Of a DNA stretch of 64,000 nucleotides, positions 8,265 through 16,790 are shown piece after piece. How positions within the stretch are numbered: position 1 is the stretch's first letter; each line of letters opens with the position of its first letter. A program made the position numbers and the translations under genes. The DNA is from Polynucleobacter sp. MG-6-Vaara-E2. Lineage in GTDB: Bacteria; Pseudomonadota; Gammaproteobacteria; Burkholderiales; Burkholderiaceae. The notes below the pieces were generated by a model. The model was given only the letters and a program-made list of their open reading frames with translations. It ran no database searches and was not told the origin of the DNA. The stretch covers positions 1,302,001-1,366,000 of the forward strand of contig NZ_CP061303.1 in assembly GCF_018687695.1 (NCBI RefSeq). The letters run 5' to 3'.

Positions 8265-9908
8265 TTAAGGCTCTACCAATTCTACTTTAGACGGTTTACC
8301 GGCAATCTTAAAACGGGTTACTAATGAAAGTGAATTCTCCCGATCGACTACCATACCCAAATTGGTGGCTAACTCACTATCTGACAATGCATTATAAAAA
8401 TTTTGTGCAGTGGCAGTACTTGTTGCGCGTCCAGTAATGCTGATGCTATCCGGGGTAACCGTAAAACTATCAAGCTCAACACCAGAGGGAACAATTTTTG
8501 GCAACAATGTCATCAATCTTGATTTAGAAGCACCTTGGCTTGCCTTTAAGAGCAATGCAATTTGCTCACTATATCTTTTACTCTCCGCCTGTGTCTCATT
8601 TAGAGCCTTCTCTTGAGTGAGCAAAGCCTTATTTTCCAGACGATATTGCTGTAACTGAGTCTGATTAATGATGTAGGTAGGTAATAAATAAATGATGCTC
8701 CAAATCAAGCCTATGGCCAAGATAATGAATGCTATCAAGTAAATATTTTGGATTATTTTTACAATTTTTCGATTGCTAGTGATGCGTTTAATGCAGGGCT
8801 GTAGATTTAAATCAACAAAACTTTCTCTATCACTGCTCTTTCCTAAAAAAATCCTTTTCTTAACGACCTCTTGTAAGCCAAGCCCCAAAATACCACTAAA
8901 GACTGATTGATTATCAACTCTGTTTGAATCAGCCATGGAAATCATTTGACTAACACTCTTTGAAAAAGGATAGGACTTTAAATTGCTCAAATTAAAGTTA
9001 CGACCAAGTAGCAACATGGTATTTTTAATACTGGATAACTCAGATACTACATAGATATTTCGTATTGGCGGTATTCCCTCCTCCTCTTTGAGGTATAAAA
9101 ATGCCTGTTTGAGGGCATTTCCTATGCGGGCTCCCACCTCCTCCCAAAATGGACCATCTACCTCATCAATTTTTTCAAGATCTTCAAGCAATACTTCATC
9201 CAACTCTGTAATGTTTAGCTTTGCGTGAACAATTCTCTCGGGACCGATAATCATTAACTGAGATCGCTTGGAAGCAATATGTAAAACACCAAAAAACGTT
9301 TCCTTTTCTAGTCGATCTAGCTGCCTGTATAAATAGTTATATATTGATTGAGTCTCTGGACAAATTAAGATGGGATAAAGCTGAGCAGCTAACAAGAACT
9401 CAATACAAATATTAATGGCCCTTTGATCTGCCCAAGTCGCATAAATAAGGGAGCTTCCTTCATCCTCTGAAGGTGCGGCGTACTCATAGCTAAAGATTGG
9501 GAACTTCAAGTCAATAATTTCAGCATCAAATTCCTGCCAAAAAACTTTATCTTTACTATTGGCTAAAAACTCTTTTTGATCTGCTTTATTACTCAAGTCA
9601 AACGGCACAGTTAGCATTTTTAATTCTGCAATACTGCTGGCTAAAGAAAAAGCAACGTCATATCCAACCAAATCATACTTTTCGACAAGCTCTGCCAGGC
9701 TAGCTTGAAGAATTTCAATATCTAAACTCGGCTTATTAGGATCAATTTTTTTGGGTAACGGATGCCATATGAGTTTATGGATTGTTAGATTCTCATCTTC
9801 ATATGAGGTGATACCACCTACCCAAGCATCAACAGTTAATTTAAGGACAAAAATCTGGTGAGGACGATCCATCCTTTTCTTTATTAGAAATTTAATTTGC
9901 TCTATCAA
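8265..9908 (-). CDS. mshI: MshI-like PilM-PilN fusion protein
   Basis: A 547-residue protein with an N-terminal ~365-residue cytoplasmic part. That part has the layout of a degenerate actin-like PilM domain (VGYDVAFSLASSIAELKML, GVLHIASKRSQLMIIG). One membrane segment follows at about 388-412 (LIAFIILAIGLIWSIIYLL), then a periplasmic PilN-like domain with a coiled coil and VELDSFTVTPDSISITGRA. PilM and PilN are separate proteins in Tfp systems, whereas MshI-type proteins carry both halves, so I favour MshI. It would connect the cytoplasmic ATPase to the periplasmic alignment complex. The downstream PilO-like gene abuts it directly. Confidence 0.75.
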   Translation of the reverse strand: MIEQIKFLIKKRMDRPHQIFVLKLTVDAWVGGITSYEDENLTIHKLIWHPLPKKIDPNKPSLDIEILQASLAELVEKYDLVGYDVAFSLASSIAELKMLTVPFDLSNKADQKEFLANSKDKVFWQEFDAEIIDLKFPIFSYEYAAPSEDEGSSLIYATWADQRAINICIEFLLAAQLYPILICPETQSIYNYLYRQLDRLEKETFFGVLHIASKRSQLMIIGPERIVHAKLNITELDEVLLEDLEKIDEVDGPFWEEVGARIGNALKQAFLYLKEEEGIPPIRNIYVVSELSSIKNTMLLLGRNFNLSNLKSYPFSKSVSQMISMADSNRVDNQSVFSGILGLGLQEVVKKRIFLGKSSDRESFVDLNLQPCIKRITSNRKIVKIIQNIYLIAFIILAIGLIWSIIYLLPTYIINQTQLQQYRLENKALLTQEKALNETQAESKRYSEQIALLLKASQGASKSRLMTLLPKIVPSGVELDSFTVTPDSISITGRATSTATAQNFYNALSDSELATNLGMVVDRENSLSLVTRFKIAGKPSKVELVEP

Positions 9909-9911
9909 AAT

Positions 9912-10238
9912 TTAGTATTTAATTTTTTGTTGGGCAATTAACCTCGTTTCCTCAACATATTTCTGTGCTGAGATGAGGCGCTTCAAATATAACTCCTTAA
10001 CGGCTAGTAAAGAGCTTTCAATTTCTATCAACCGCTCTAATTCCTCATCAACAGCCTCTAGAGAATCGCTAACTCTTTTAGTGCTCACTATGCTTTCAGA
10101 TTGCACACCACCGTCAGATATGCTTGAAAAAGTTAGAGGCTCCTCGTTTCTTTTTCGTATTATCAATAAAAAAATAATTAGTCCAACTATGACTAAGATA
10201 CCAGTCAGAATAAAAAAGAAAGATTCCGAGTAATTCAT
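9912..10238 (-). CDS. Small membrane protein with coiled coil, pilus operon
   Basis: Not recognised by family. A 108-residue protein with one N-terminal membrane segment (about 9-27, FILTGILVIVGLIIFLLII), a positively charged stop (RKR) and a cytoplasmic helical tail (about 55-105) likely to be coiled coil (EAVDEELERLIEIESSLLAV). It lies tightly between the secretin and mshI-like genes (8 and 3 bp gaps), so it belongs to the pilus operon. It may be an accessory of the inner-membrane complex. Confidence 0.75.
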   Translation of the reverse strand: MNYSESFFFILTGILVIVGLIIFLLIIRKRNEEPLTFSSISDGGVQSESIVSTKRVSDSLEAVDEELERLIEIESSLLAVKELYLKRLISAQKYVEETRLIAQQKIKY

Positions 10239-10246
10239 CGATTTAC

Positions 10247-12670
10247 TTATCTCACTGAATTGATTTGTGTTTTTCCAGCTACTGGCTCAATAACTGTGGG
10301 CGCAATAAAAACTAATAATTCACTATTTTTCGTACTCAAAGAGTCAGATCCCATGATTAAGCCTGTCAAAGCACCGAAGCCTGTGGTGCCTGGTACCCCC
10401 GTTGTTGAACGCCCATTTGTCTCTTTATAGAGTCCCGCTAACACAATAACGTCGCCTGGCGCAGATTCTAATGTAGTGGCAATACTGTTGGAAATCGTTG
10501 GAGAGGTAATAGTTGGGGTCCCAGCAGTGTCATAAACCGTCTCATTAAAATCAAAGTCAATACTGACGTGATTATTATGGTGATTAACACGTGGAGTTAC
10601 CTTCAGTACTAAAGGTGCATTTAGATCAATCACATTTTGAGAATTTGTTGTAACAGGCGATGTTCCAGCAACGGTTGTTTGTTGGGTCAATATCTGTCTC
10701 ACGATATTATCTCGATTCACTGTTGCAGTTTGCCCATCCTTTGCCAGAATTGTTGGGCTAGAGATCTTTCGACCAATATTGTTCGATTCCAACAAGTTCA
10801 AGAACTGGGTTAAGTAACCCTTTCCAGGGATGAACTGACCTACAAACCCACCATCTGTAGTGGTACTTTGAACGCTAATGAGTCCATTTGGACCCGTTGT
10901 TGGGAAGTTAGTGGCGCTACCTCCAACACCTCCAGAGCTGTTTGGATTTGATGATTGGCCCCCAATCTTGCTCTGAATTTCTCTTTGCCAATTTTTATCA
11001 ACCTCAACCATAAACACTTCAATCAAAACTTGTTTTGATGTGATGTCAAAAGTAGACGCCAATCTCTTCGCAAGCTGTATTTGCTCACGAGTACCAGTCA
11101 CAATAATGCCGGTAGCATCCTCTTGAACCACCATTGCTGGTTGAGAGCAGCCTGACCTTCCAGTGGATAAGTTTTGGTATTGGACAGGGCCTTGACCCAT
11201 AGGTTGTTGACCAGGAGGAAATGGTACAGCTTGATTGTAAGGGTTCTGACCCTGGGTTTGGGGCAGAGAGCCTCCCCCTTGAGCCTGAGGAGTCCACTGA
11301 TTCAAGGGGGCTTGTTGTCCAGGAGTTTGGTTAGGAGGAGTTGCGCCTCCAGAACCGGGATTTTGAGGGGTCCACTGGTTTAAGGGTGCTTGCATTCCTG
11401 GGGCTTGATTGCTACCCAACGGATTATTGGGTGAACGACCTTGATTTTGCGTTCTGCTCGCTTGCTGCATTTTTGGGTATTGCCCTGGTAAATAACCTAA
11501 AGCGGCGTAACCCTCATTAACAGCGTAATCTCTAATTTGCTCTGCCACATATTTTGGAAATTCTCTATAAACATACAGTTTTTCTGTATAAAGCTCCTTA
11601 CCAGGCTTAATACACTCATCCAAAGTTCCAAAGTTCATGACGTTTTCAGAAACTGCTTTTTGATCTTTCTTTTCAAATACATATCCACGTAGTTGAAGAT
11701 TAGTTTGACGATCAAAATACTCTAACTTTGCTTGGAGCTCAGAAGCATCTCTCATCATAGCCATATGCAATTTGCGTTGAGCTTCTGAGCCAGACTGAGC
11801 AAATGAGGTTTGCTGTATAGCATTTAAGAAAGTAGATGCTGTTTCATTTGATAGCCTTTGAACGAGACTTCGATAATATCCAATCGCTGCAATAAAGTTT
11901 GCTGGAATAAGGGTATTGTCTAAAGACAGAGTATTGAAATTAATATCATCTCTAGTTCCATTTTGCGTCTCTACCTTAACTCGCAATTCATTTGGAGCAG
12001 AAACTCTATACAAACGAGCTTCAATATCATAGCTAGAATTAAATTTATATTGGGCGACCAATTTTTCGAATAAAACATCAGGTTGACCATTCAAATCAAT
12101 CGTTACCATCGGTGATTTTTCAAGAGCCTGAGTTGAAAACATCACTTGTGCATTTTGTTTTTGAGCCAAATCTTCAAGCACACTTGATAGTGGCGCATTA
12201 CGTAAATTTAAAACAACAGTCTGCTTGTTTTGAGTATAGTTTTTAATAACGCGCTGAGCTACCAGAAGTTGGGAAAGCATTTTTTGTTTTTCGTTTTGAA
12301 TCAGCAAAGCTCTTTGCTCGAGTCTTTCAGAATCTATATTACCCCGCTCAATATCTGTTAGTTTTTTCTTTTCAAGAGAACTATTCCTTTTAACATCCTG
12401 CAAATTTAATGAGCTTAGGTAATCTATAAAGTCTTTTTCCTCTAGACTATCTGGACCATATCGAAATCTGAGTAAGACAGAATTGATTTTCTCGGTCCCT
12501 TGTAAAAGAGCAATACTCTCCATATCGTCATCTTCTTGGATCTTTAGCCTGTTTTGCTTGAATCGCTCCTTGGCCGAACCCATATCAAAATCAATAGTAG
12601 GAGTCGAGCATCCACCTAATAAAGTGATGCAAACAAGACCAATCGCAAGGCTAACTATTTTTAGACGCAT
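10247..12670 (-). CDS. mshL: Outer-membrane secretin lipoprotein (MshL/PilQ/GspD family)
   Basis: A secretin of about 807 residues with a lipoprotein signal (MRLKIVSLAIGLVCITLLGG, then the lipobox Cys). A frame-compatible start at 12706 adds 12 residues, but the ATG at 12668-12670 gives the correct lipobox spacing. It has an N0/STN-like domain at about 155-225 (VLEDLAQKQNAQVMFSTQAL) and a long Pro/Gly/Gln-rich linker at about 410-505. An N3-like KH domain follows (IIVTGTREQIQLAKRLASTF), then the secretin core (RKISSPTILAKDGQTATVNR ... SAPGDVIVLAGLYKE). It forms the pore through which the pilus exits. The P/Q-rich linker is unusually long. The upstream gene stops 4 bp before the start, suggesting coupling. 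Confidence 0.93.
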   Translation of the reverse strand: MRLKIVSLAIGLVCITLLGGCSTPTIDFDMGSAKERFKQNRLKIQEDDDMESIALLQGTEKINSVLLRFRYGPDSLEEKDFIDYLSSLNLQDVKRNSSLEKKKLTDIERGNIDSERLEQRALLIQNEKQKMLSQLLVAQRVIKNYTQNKQTVVLNLRNAPLSSVLEDLAQKQNAQVMFSTQALEKSPMVTIDLNGQPDVLFEKLVAQYKFNSSYDIEARLYRVSAPNELRVKVETQNGTRDDINFNTLSLDNTLIPANFIAAIGYYRSLVQRLSNETASTFLNAIQQTSFAQSGSEAQRKLHMAMMRDASELQAKLEYFDRQTNLQLRGYVFEKKDQKAVSENVMNFGTLDECIKPGKELYTEKLYVYREFPKYVAEQIRDYAVNEGYAALGYLPGQYPKMQQASRTQNQGRSPNNPLGSNQAPGMQAPLNQWTPQNPGSGGATPPNQTPGQQAPLNQWTPQAQGGGSLPQTQGQNPYNQAVPFPPGQQPMGQGPVQYQNLSTGRSGCSQPAMVVQEDATGIIVTGTREQIQLAKRLASTFDITSKQVLIEVFMVEVDKNWQREIQSKIGGQSSNPNSSGGVGGSATNFPTTGPNGLISVQSTTTDGGFVGQFIPGKGYLTQFLNLLESNNIGRKISSPTILAKDGQTATVNRDNIVRQILTQQTTVAGTSPVTTNSQNVIDLNAPLVLKVTPRVNHHNNHVSIDFDFNETVYDTAGTPTITSPTISNSIATTLESAPGDVIVLAGLYKETNGRSTTGVPGTTGFGALTGLIMGSDSLSTKNSELLVFIAPTVIEPVAGKTQINSVR

Positions 12671-12674
12671 ATTT

Positions 12675-13013
12675 TCACTTCGACAGTGCATCCTTTGAAA
12701 TTTCATCTAGCTTTTTTGAAACAACATCCCTAGTAATTGCCGCCATATTTAATTCAAGCCACCTGTCTATTGCGGGGCGTAATACATTAGCCAAGGTTTT
12801 TTCAATAATATCCTCACTGACATTACCTTCAAACTCAGCCCTGAAACGTTTAATCTCTTCCGCAATCAGTGTTATTTGGTTCTCCGGCAAATTACTGGCA
12901 CTCAGACGATCCAGGGCATCGTCTTGCTTCTGAGACAACAACTGCGCGGCCATTTCCGCCTCATGAATAAGATGCTGAATAGATTGCTCAATTTCCTCTT
13001 TTTCCATGCTCAT
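12675..13013 (-). CDS. Small protein with PopZ-like (DUF2497-like) C-terminus
   Basis: A 112-residue acidic, helical protein with no membrane segment. A good ribosome-binding site (CAGGAGCC) precedes the ATG at 13013. Residues 76-105 (EKTLANVLRPAIDRWLELNM, then AAITRDVVSKKLDEI) follow the pattern LRP-x3-WL-x2-N that characterises the C-terminal oligomerisation helices of the alphaproteobacterial polar organiser PopZ. The match was made by eye and is short. PopZ forms polar condensates that recruit ParA/ParB and pole-localised proteins, and here the gene sits inside a pilus operon. A generic helical adaptor is the alternative. Confidence 0.5.
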   Translation of the reverse strand: MSMEKEEIEQSIQHLIHEAEMAAQLLSQKQDDALDRLSASNLPENQITLIAEEIKRFRAEFEGNVSEDIIEKTLANVLRPAIDRWLELNMAAITRDVVSKKLDEISKDALSK

Positions 13014-13025
13014 AAAGGCTCCTGA

Positions 13026-13778
13026 TTAGACAAAAAGCTGCCTTTGGCCAATTAATACCGTACTGATGGCAAGATATACCCCAAATGGAATCGGTGAGCC
13101 AAGACTGCCTTTGCCTCTAAGAATCGATACCATTCCAAAAATAGCACCAATCCAAGCGGCTAAAATAAAAACAAACAAAACTATGAGGGGGCTGGTCCAT
13201 GCTCCAATTCCAGCCAAAAGCCACGCATCCCCACTACCAAAACCATCTTTTTTTCTAAAAAATCGATACATCAGATTACTGCCATAAATTAAGGCAAAGC
13301 CGAAAGTACTACCCAAGATGGCATCAGTCAGTAATGGGACAGCTAAAACTGACTTTAATAAAATCCCAGATCCAATCAGGATTAGCATGGTGGGCATATG
13401 CAATACTTGGTCTAAAAAGTCAGTAAAAAAACAAATGCCCAATAAGCCATAAAACAAACTTAAGGCCAGAGCATCACCAAGTGGCAACCCATACCAAACT
13501 ATCGCCAAGAGTGATGCAAACCCCAGTTCGGAATATAAATAACCCTTACTTAGTAATATGCGGGAACAGGCGCAGCGACCCTTTTGAGCTAACCAAGAAT
13601 AAATTGGTATAAGTTGTTGTTTTAAAAGGGGTTTTTCACAGGATCTGCACCGAGACCTGGCAAAGAGAAGGTCTTCGCCACCCACAATTCGCTGCGCGCA
13701 GGCATAGACGAAGGAGCCTATACAGGCCCCCAGTAAAAACCCCAAAACAGCCATCAAGATAGGATTTGCCTGCAACAC
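13026..13778 (-). CDS. pilD: Prepilin peptidase / N-methyltransferase
   Basis: A 250-residue polytopic A24-family aspartic peptidase. It cleaves class III leader peptides and methylates the new N-terminus of pilins. The N-terminal cytoplasmic loop has CRSC (44-47) but the second zinc pair reads CAC (69-71, a C-x-C) instead of the usual C-x2-C. Catalytic aspartates are at FTDFLDQVL (about 120-123) and in the GSGD motif (GFGSGDAWLLAG). Around seven hydrophobic segments are visible. The ATG at 13776-13778 starts the operon of secretin, mshI and mshEG genes. Its substrates here would be the pilins at 972, 1683, 14399, 15046 and 15571. Confidence 0.93.
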   Translation of the reverse strand: MLQANPILMAVLGFLLGACIGSFVYACAQRIVGGEDLLFARSRCRSCEKPLLKQQLIPIYSWLAQKGRCACSRILLSKGYLYSELGFASLLAIVWYGLPLGDALALSLFYGLLGICFFTDFLDQVLHMPTMLILIGSGILLKSVLAVPLLTDAILGSTFGFALIYGSNLMYRFFRKKDGFGSGDAWLLAGIGAWTSPLIVLFVFILAAWIGAIFGMVSILRGKGSLGSPIPFGVYLAISTVLIGQRQLFV

Positions 13779-13946
13779 AAGATACCCTCAAATACGATAA
13801 ATTAGACCCCTAGGCACTTAGTTTAGCGGAACTTGAGATATTCACTATTTTTCCAGTAAACAACAGCTAGGGTGGTTTAAGGCCTTGTTTTGGGGTGCTA
13901 GTATTAATTGCAAATAGCCGAAAGAATGCCCACCTAGGGCAATATA

Positions 13947-14354
13947 TTGAAAACAATGACAATCACATCTTTTTCAACCACTTTCCAGTCCTTACCAGGC
14001 CAATTGTCCTTAGCAAGAGAGTTTGTTCACAGCACACTGGAAAAGCTCGAAATCCAAGATAAAACAGACATTCAGATTGCCGTTGGCGAAGCTCTGCAAA
14101 ACATCGTCCGTCATGCTTATGTAAATACAAAGCCAGGATATCTTGTGCTAACTATTGCAAAGCTGGGCGATGTCATTGAAGTTATTATTAAAGATGATGC
14201 CCCACCGAGCAATCCAGAATTATTTATGTATCAAACGCACTTTCCTTCAGAGTTGGGTGGCATGGGAATAGATCTGATTAAAAAAATTGCACTGGAATTT
14301 AGAATTGATCCTCAATCAGATGGGAACCTCACGACCCTGAAGTTTCATTCATAG
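13947..14354 (+). CDS. Anti-sigma-factor-type serine kinase (RsbW/SpoIIAB, HATPase_c_2)
   Basis: A 135-residue GHKL ATPase-fold protein. The N-box is VGEALQNIVRHAY (46-58, with Glu48, Asn52 and His56), a G1-type box follows at IKDDAPPSNPE, and GGMGIDLIKK forms the G2 region. RsbW-like kinases bind a sigma factor (or another client) and phosphorylate a STAS antagonist; the STAS protein at 441-911 and the phosphatase at 24067-25419 are the obvious partners. The gene lies alone on the plus strand, divergent from pilD and just before a minor pilin gene, so it may be co-transcribed with the latter. No sigma factor gene is visible nearby. Confidence 0.88.
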   Translation: MKTMTITSFSTTFQSLPGQLSLAREFVHSTLEKLEIQDKTDIQIAVGEALQNIVRHAYVNTKPGYLVLTIAKLGDVIEVIIKDDAPPSNPELFMYQTHFPSELGGMGIDLIKKIALEFRIDPQSDGNLTTLKFHS

Positions 14355-14398
14355 CGCTTAAGCTGTCTGAATTGATAAAAAATCCTCAAAAGAAATTC

Positions 14399-15064
14399 AT
14401 GCATACCTGTTTAAAAAAAGGTTTGAGCATTATTGAGATACTGGTCGCTATTAGCCTTATTGCTATTGCCATGCTCGGGGTTACGGGTTTTATACAAACC
14501 CAAAATATGAGTAGCATGAACCTTAGCATCAGTGCCAACAATATTAGTGCGCAGCGCTATCTAGAGAAGCTTATTTGGACAAAATATATTGGGGTACCTG
14601 GAGCAGATAGCAATTGCCAATTCATCACAAATGATTCTAGTACTGTGACGCAAATTAGTCTTAGCCCAAATAAACAATGTAGTCAAAGCAAGTCGGACTT
14701 AGATAGCGCTACTGTTTTAGCCAATGTTTACCCACTCACGTGCAATCTATCTAGCGTAGCGCTAAGCTGCAGAACAACATCATTGAATACGGCGCAATCA
14801 GCTTTAGCAAAAAATGCACTGCAATCAGTTCCCGCTTTAGGGTCGGCGACAGGGCCTACAGACATTAAGTGCCAAACAGTAGTTCAGGCACAAAATAATA
14901 ATACGGAAGTAATCACAGCCAATTGCCCGCTAGACAATCTCAATATAAGCTCGGCATTACCAAGCTATCTATTGATTTTTCAAGGAACTTTAAAAAATCC
15001 TAGAAGCGATGGCTTTATTAAATACTACTATCCTGCAATTGACTATCAGAACTCCTCCTCCTGA
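14399..15064 (+). CDS. Minor pilin, PilV/MshD-like prepilin
   Basis: A ~221-residue class III prepilin. Leader MHTCLKKG is followed by LSIIEILVAISLIAIAMLGV, with Glu+5. I chose the ATG at 14399, which has AAGAA upstream and places the leader at normal length; a TTG at 14372 would add nine residues. The globular part has six or more Cys residues, compatible with disulphides after export. Minor pilins of this kind prime pilus assembly or modify the tip. Its last 19 bp overlap the end of the convergent gene at 15046-15588. Confidence 0.82.
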   Translation: MHTCLKKGLSIIEILVAISLIAIAMLGVTGFIQTQNMSSMNLSISANNISAQRYLEKLIWTKYIGVPGADSNCQFITNDSSTVTQISLSPNKQCSQSKSDLDSATVLANVYPLTCNLSSVALSCRTTSLNTAQSALAKNALQSVPALGSATGPTDIKCQTVVQAQNNNTEVITANCPLDNLNISSALPSYLLIFQGTLKNPRSDGFIKYYYPAIDYQNSSS

Positions 15065-15588
15065 ACTAACTTTAAGTCTTTATTTTTCTGAGTTAAACGC
15101 CACACTGAAAGCGCGATATTTTCACCGCTAATATCGGATACGCAGGTGGTGATTTGAATTTGAGAAGGAGATAGGCAATCATCGCACCAAACTAGAGTAA
15201 AAATTTTCTTGTTATTGACAGAAGAGTTCTGGCTGGCGATTGCCTGAGCGTAAGCCTTACCTGCCGTAGGAGTGGGTGTACACAGTGCATTTTGCGTAGC
15301 ATTAATATATCTAGAGCAAGCGCTACTTTCCCGAGAGCACTGATCAAAGCTAGCTTGCGATTTAAATATATCAAAGGAATCAATACTTGAACTAATCAGG
15401 TTATTAATTTGCTGAGCTTGAGCTAAGTGTTTGGCATAGATCACTGGCGTAATTTTAAATTTAGAGGTGGCTGAATCAGTTATTATCCACTGCGATATAG
15501 CGATGGAAAAGATCACCACTATCACTAGTGCAGCTAAAATAGCAAAGCCATCTTTGTTGTTTTTTAAATTATGAGAAATTGTAAACAT
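15046..15588 (-). CDS. Minor-pilin-like protein, PilX/MshP type
   Basis: A 180-residue protein with a short leader ending KDG and then FAILAALVIVVIFSIAIS. It lacks Glu+5, as PilX/GspK/MshP-type minor pilins do. The body carries five Cys residues, including a CDDC motif (about 135-138) that could be redox-active or structural. It overlaps its convergent neighbour at the 3' end and its divergent neighbour at the 5' end (15571-15588). Its promoter must therefore lie inside the coding region of the plus-strand gene. No strong ribosome-binding site precedes the ATG. Confidence 0.75.
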   Translation of the reverse strand: MFTISHNLKNNKDGFAILAALVIVVIFSIAISQWIITDSATSKFKITPVIYAKHLAQAQQINNLISSSIDSFDIFKSQASFDQCSRESSACSRYINATQNALCTPTPTAGKAYAQAIASQNSSVNNKKIFTLVWCDDCLSPSQIQITTCVSDISGENIALSVWRLTQKNKDLKLVQEEEF

Positions 15589-16002
15589 TTAGCTAGGTGC
15601 GTACCGGGCATCTCTCTAGTAGAGACGCTAGTTTATATCGCCCTTCTCAATATCGTAATATTTAGTTTTTGGGGTGCTTACCAATTTTATCTAGATCAAA
15701 CAAACAGGATCAATAAAGAATCGAACGAAAGCTATTCCAATCGAAAAATTGATCAGTCTCCTTTACTCATTATTTTATCTGATCAATCTATATCCTTAGG
15801 ATCGACGATCAATTTAGACACTTATGGCGGTAGCGGTCCCGGTAATGTAATTTACTCAACGACATCTCAAAATATTTGCAGTATTAATGGTGCAGTGTTA
15901 ACTGCAATAAGCTCTGGGACTTGTGTGCTCTTAGCTACTAAATCGAGTAGCTCAAGATTTAAAGAAATTCAGGCAACTACATCATTAATGATTAATCAAT
16001 GA
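15571..16002 (+). CDS. Prepilin-like protein with Ig-like (Big) C-terminal domain
   Basis: A 143-residue protein whose N-terminus is a class III prepilin signal (RCVPG, then ISLVETLVYIALLNIVIF, with Glu+5; PilW-like). After a short linker, residues 66-143 form what looks like one bacterial Ig-like domain (ISLGSTINLDTYGGSGPGNV ... CSINGAVLTAISSGTC ... QATTSLMI). The two Cys residues could bridge sheets. A pilin stalk carrying a single Ig-like head is an uncommon architecture and suggests a pilus-tip or surface-display role. The ATG overlaps the divergent gene by 18 bp, and no strong ribosome-binding site was found. Confidence 0.7.
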   Translation: MRNCKHLARCVPGISLVETLVYIALLNIVIFSFWGAYQFYLDQTNRINKESNESYSNRKIDQSPLLIILSDQSISLGSTINLDTYGGSGPGNVIYSTTSQNICSINGAVLTAISSGTCVLLATKSSSSRFKEIQATTSLMINQ

Positions 16003-16006
16003 TTTG

Positions 16007-16750
16007 TCATTCATAATAGTATGATCTAGCAACTCTAGTGGTAAGGTCATAATCTTGTTTAAATTTTGTCATCAATTTATTAACCTCTTGCTCACTAGGC
16101 TGATCATTGCCAAGCTCTATAAGAATTAACTTACTTAATTGCGGGCATAGCGAATCGATAAAGCTTAGTGAGATATCAGCATCATTAACCAATGATTGCA
16201 TGAGGAATTCAAGATTCTCAGGATGATTGTTATAGTTAGCTCGGTTTTGAGTCAAACAACTTTGCTCAGTTCCTTTTATGAGCTTAGCAATTAGCTCAAA
16301 GTAGTTTAATGGCAATTGATTAAGTGGTGTATTCCTGAGTAATCTTACGGTCTCTACTTCTTGACTATGATCTAAGGAAGATTTATTGGCGGCGCCAACA
16401 TGGCCAAAGTCATGGCAAAGCATAGTTAGCAACAACAATAGTTTTTGAATATCAGAAAAGTTGTCTATATCTTGCAAATAAAAACCCATCGCAAGAATGG
16501 TATCGGCAAAATGCTGACGATTGTGGTAAGCAGGCTCAGTACCAAGCTTTTCCTGATGACTACCTTCACTCTCAACATAAGCAATCATTTGCTCTGAGAT
16601 TCTCAAGAGATTTTGAGTGTGGGGATCATCTGATTTAGCTGATATACCAGCAATTAATTGCGCCTGAAGAAAACTCTTTGCTAGAGAATGCTCCGAATAT
16701 CTTCGCGATTGAAGAATATTTTGAAAGTGATGTTTTTTTGAATTAGACAC
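16007..16750 (-). CDS. HD-type phosphodiesterase resembling class I cyclic nucleotide PDE
   Basis: A 247-residue soluble protein. Metal-binding motifs follow the order of class I (eukaryotic-type) cyclic nucleotide phosphodiesterases: YHNRQHFADT (75-84), HDFGHVGAANKSS (113-125, fitting HDxxHxGxxN) and a distal Asp in VNDADIS (about 188-194). Class I PDEs hydrolyse cAMP or cGMP. These enzymes are infrequent in bacteria, where class III or HD-GYP enzymes are more usual. A CHASE2 adenylate cyclase and a cyclic-nucleotide-binding protein are encoded within 10 kb, which supports a cAMP-degrading role. The protein lacks a sensory domain. The other possibility is a generic HD hydrolase. Confidence 0.72.
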   Translation of the reverse strand: MSNSKKHHFQNILQSRRYSEHSLAKSFLQAQLIAGISAKSDDPHTQNLLRISEQMIAYVESEGSHQEKLGTEPAYHNRQHFADTILAMGFYLQDIDNFSDIQKLLLLLTMLCHDFGHVGAANKSSLDHSQEVETVRLLRNTPLNQLPLNYFELIAKLIKGTEQSCLTQNRANYNNHPENLEFLMQSLVNDADISLSFIDSLCPQLSKLILIELGNDQPSEQEVNKLMTKFKQDYDLTTRVARSYYYE

Positions 16751-16790
16751 TTTATCTTTAGCACTATATTATCAATGTCAGATATATTTA

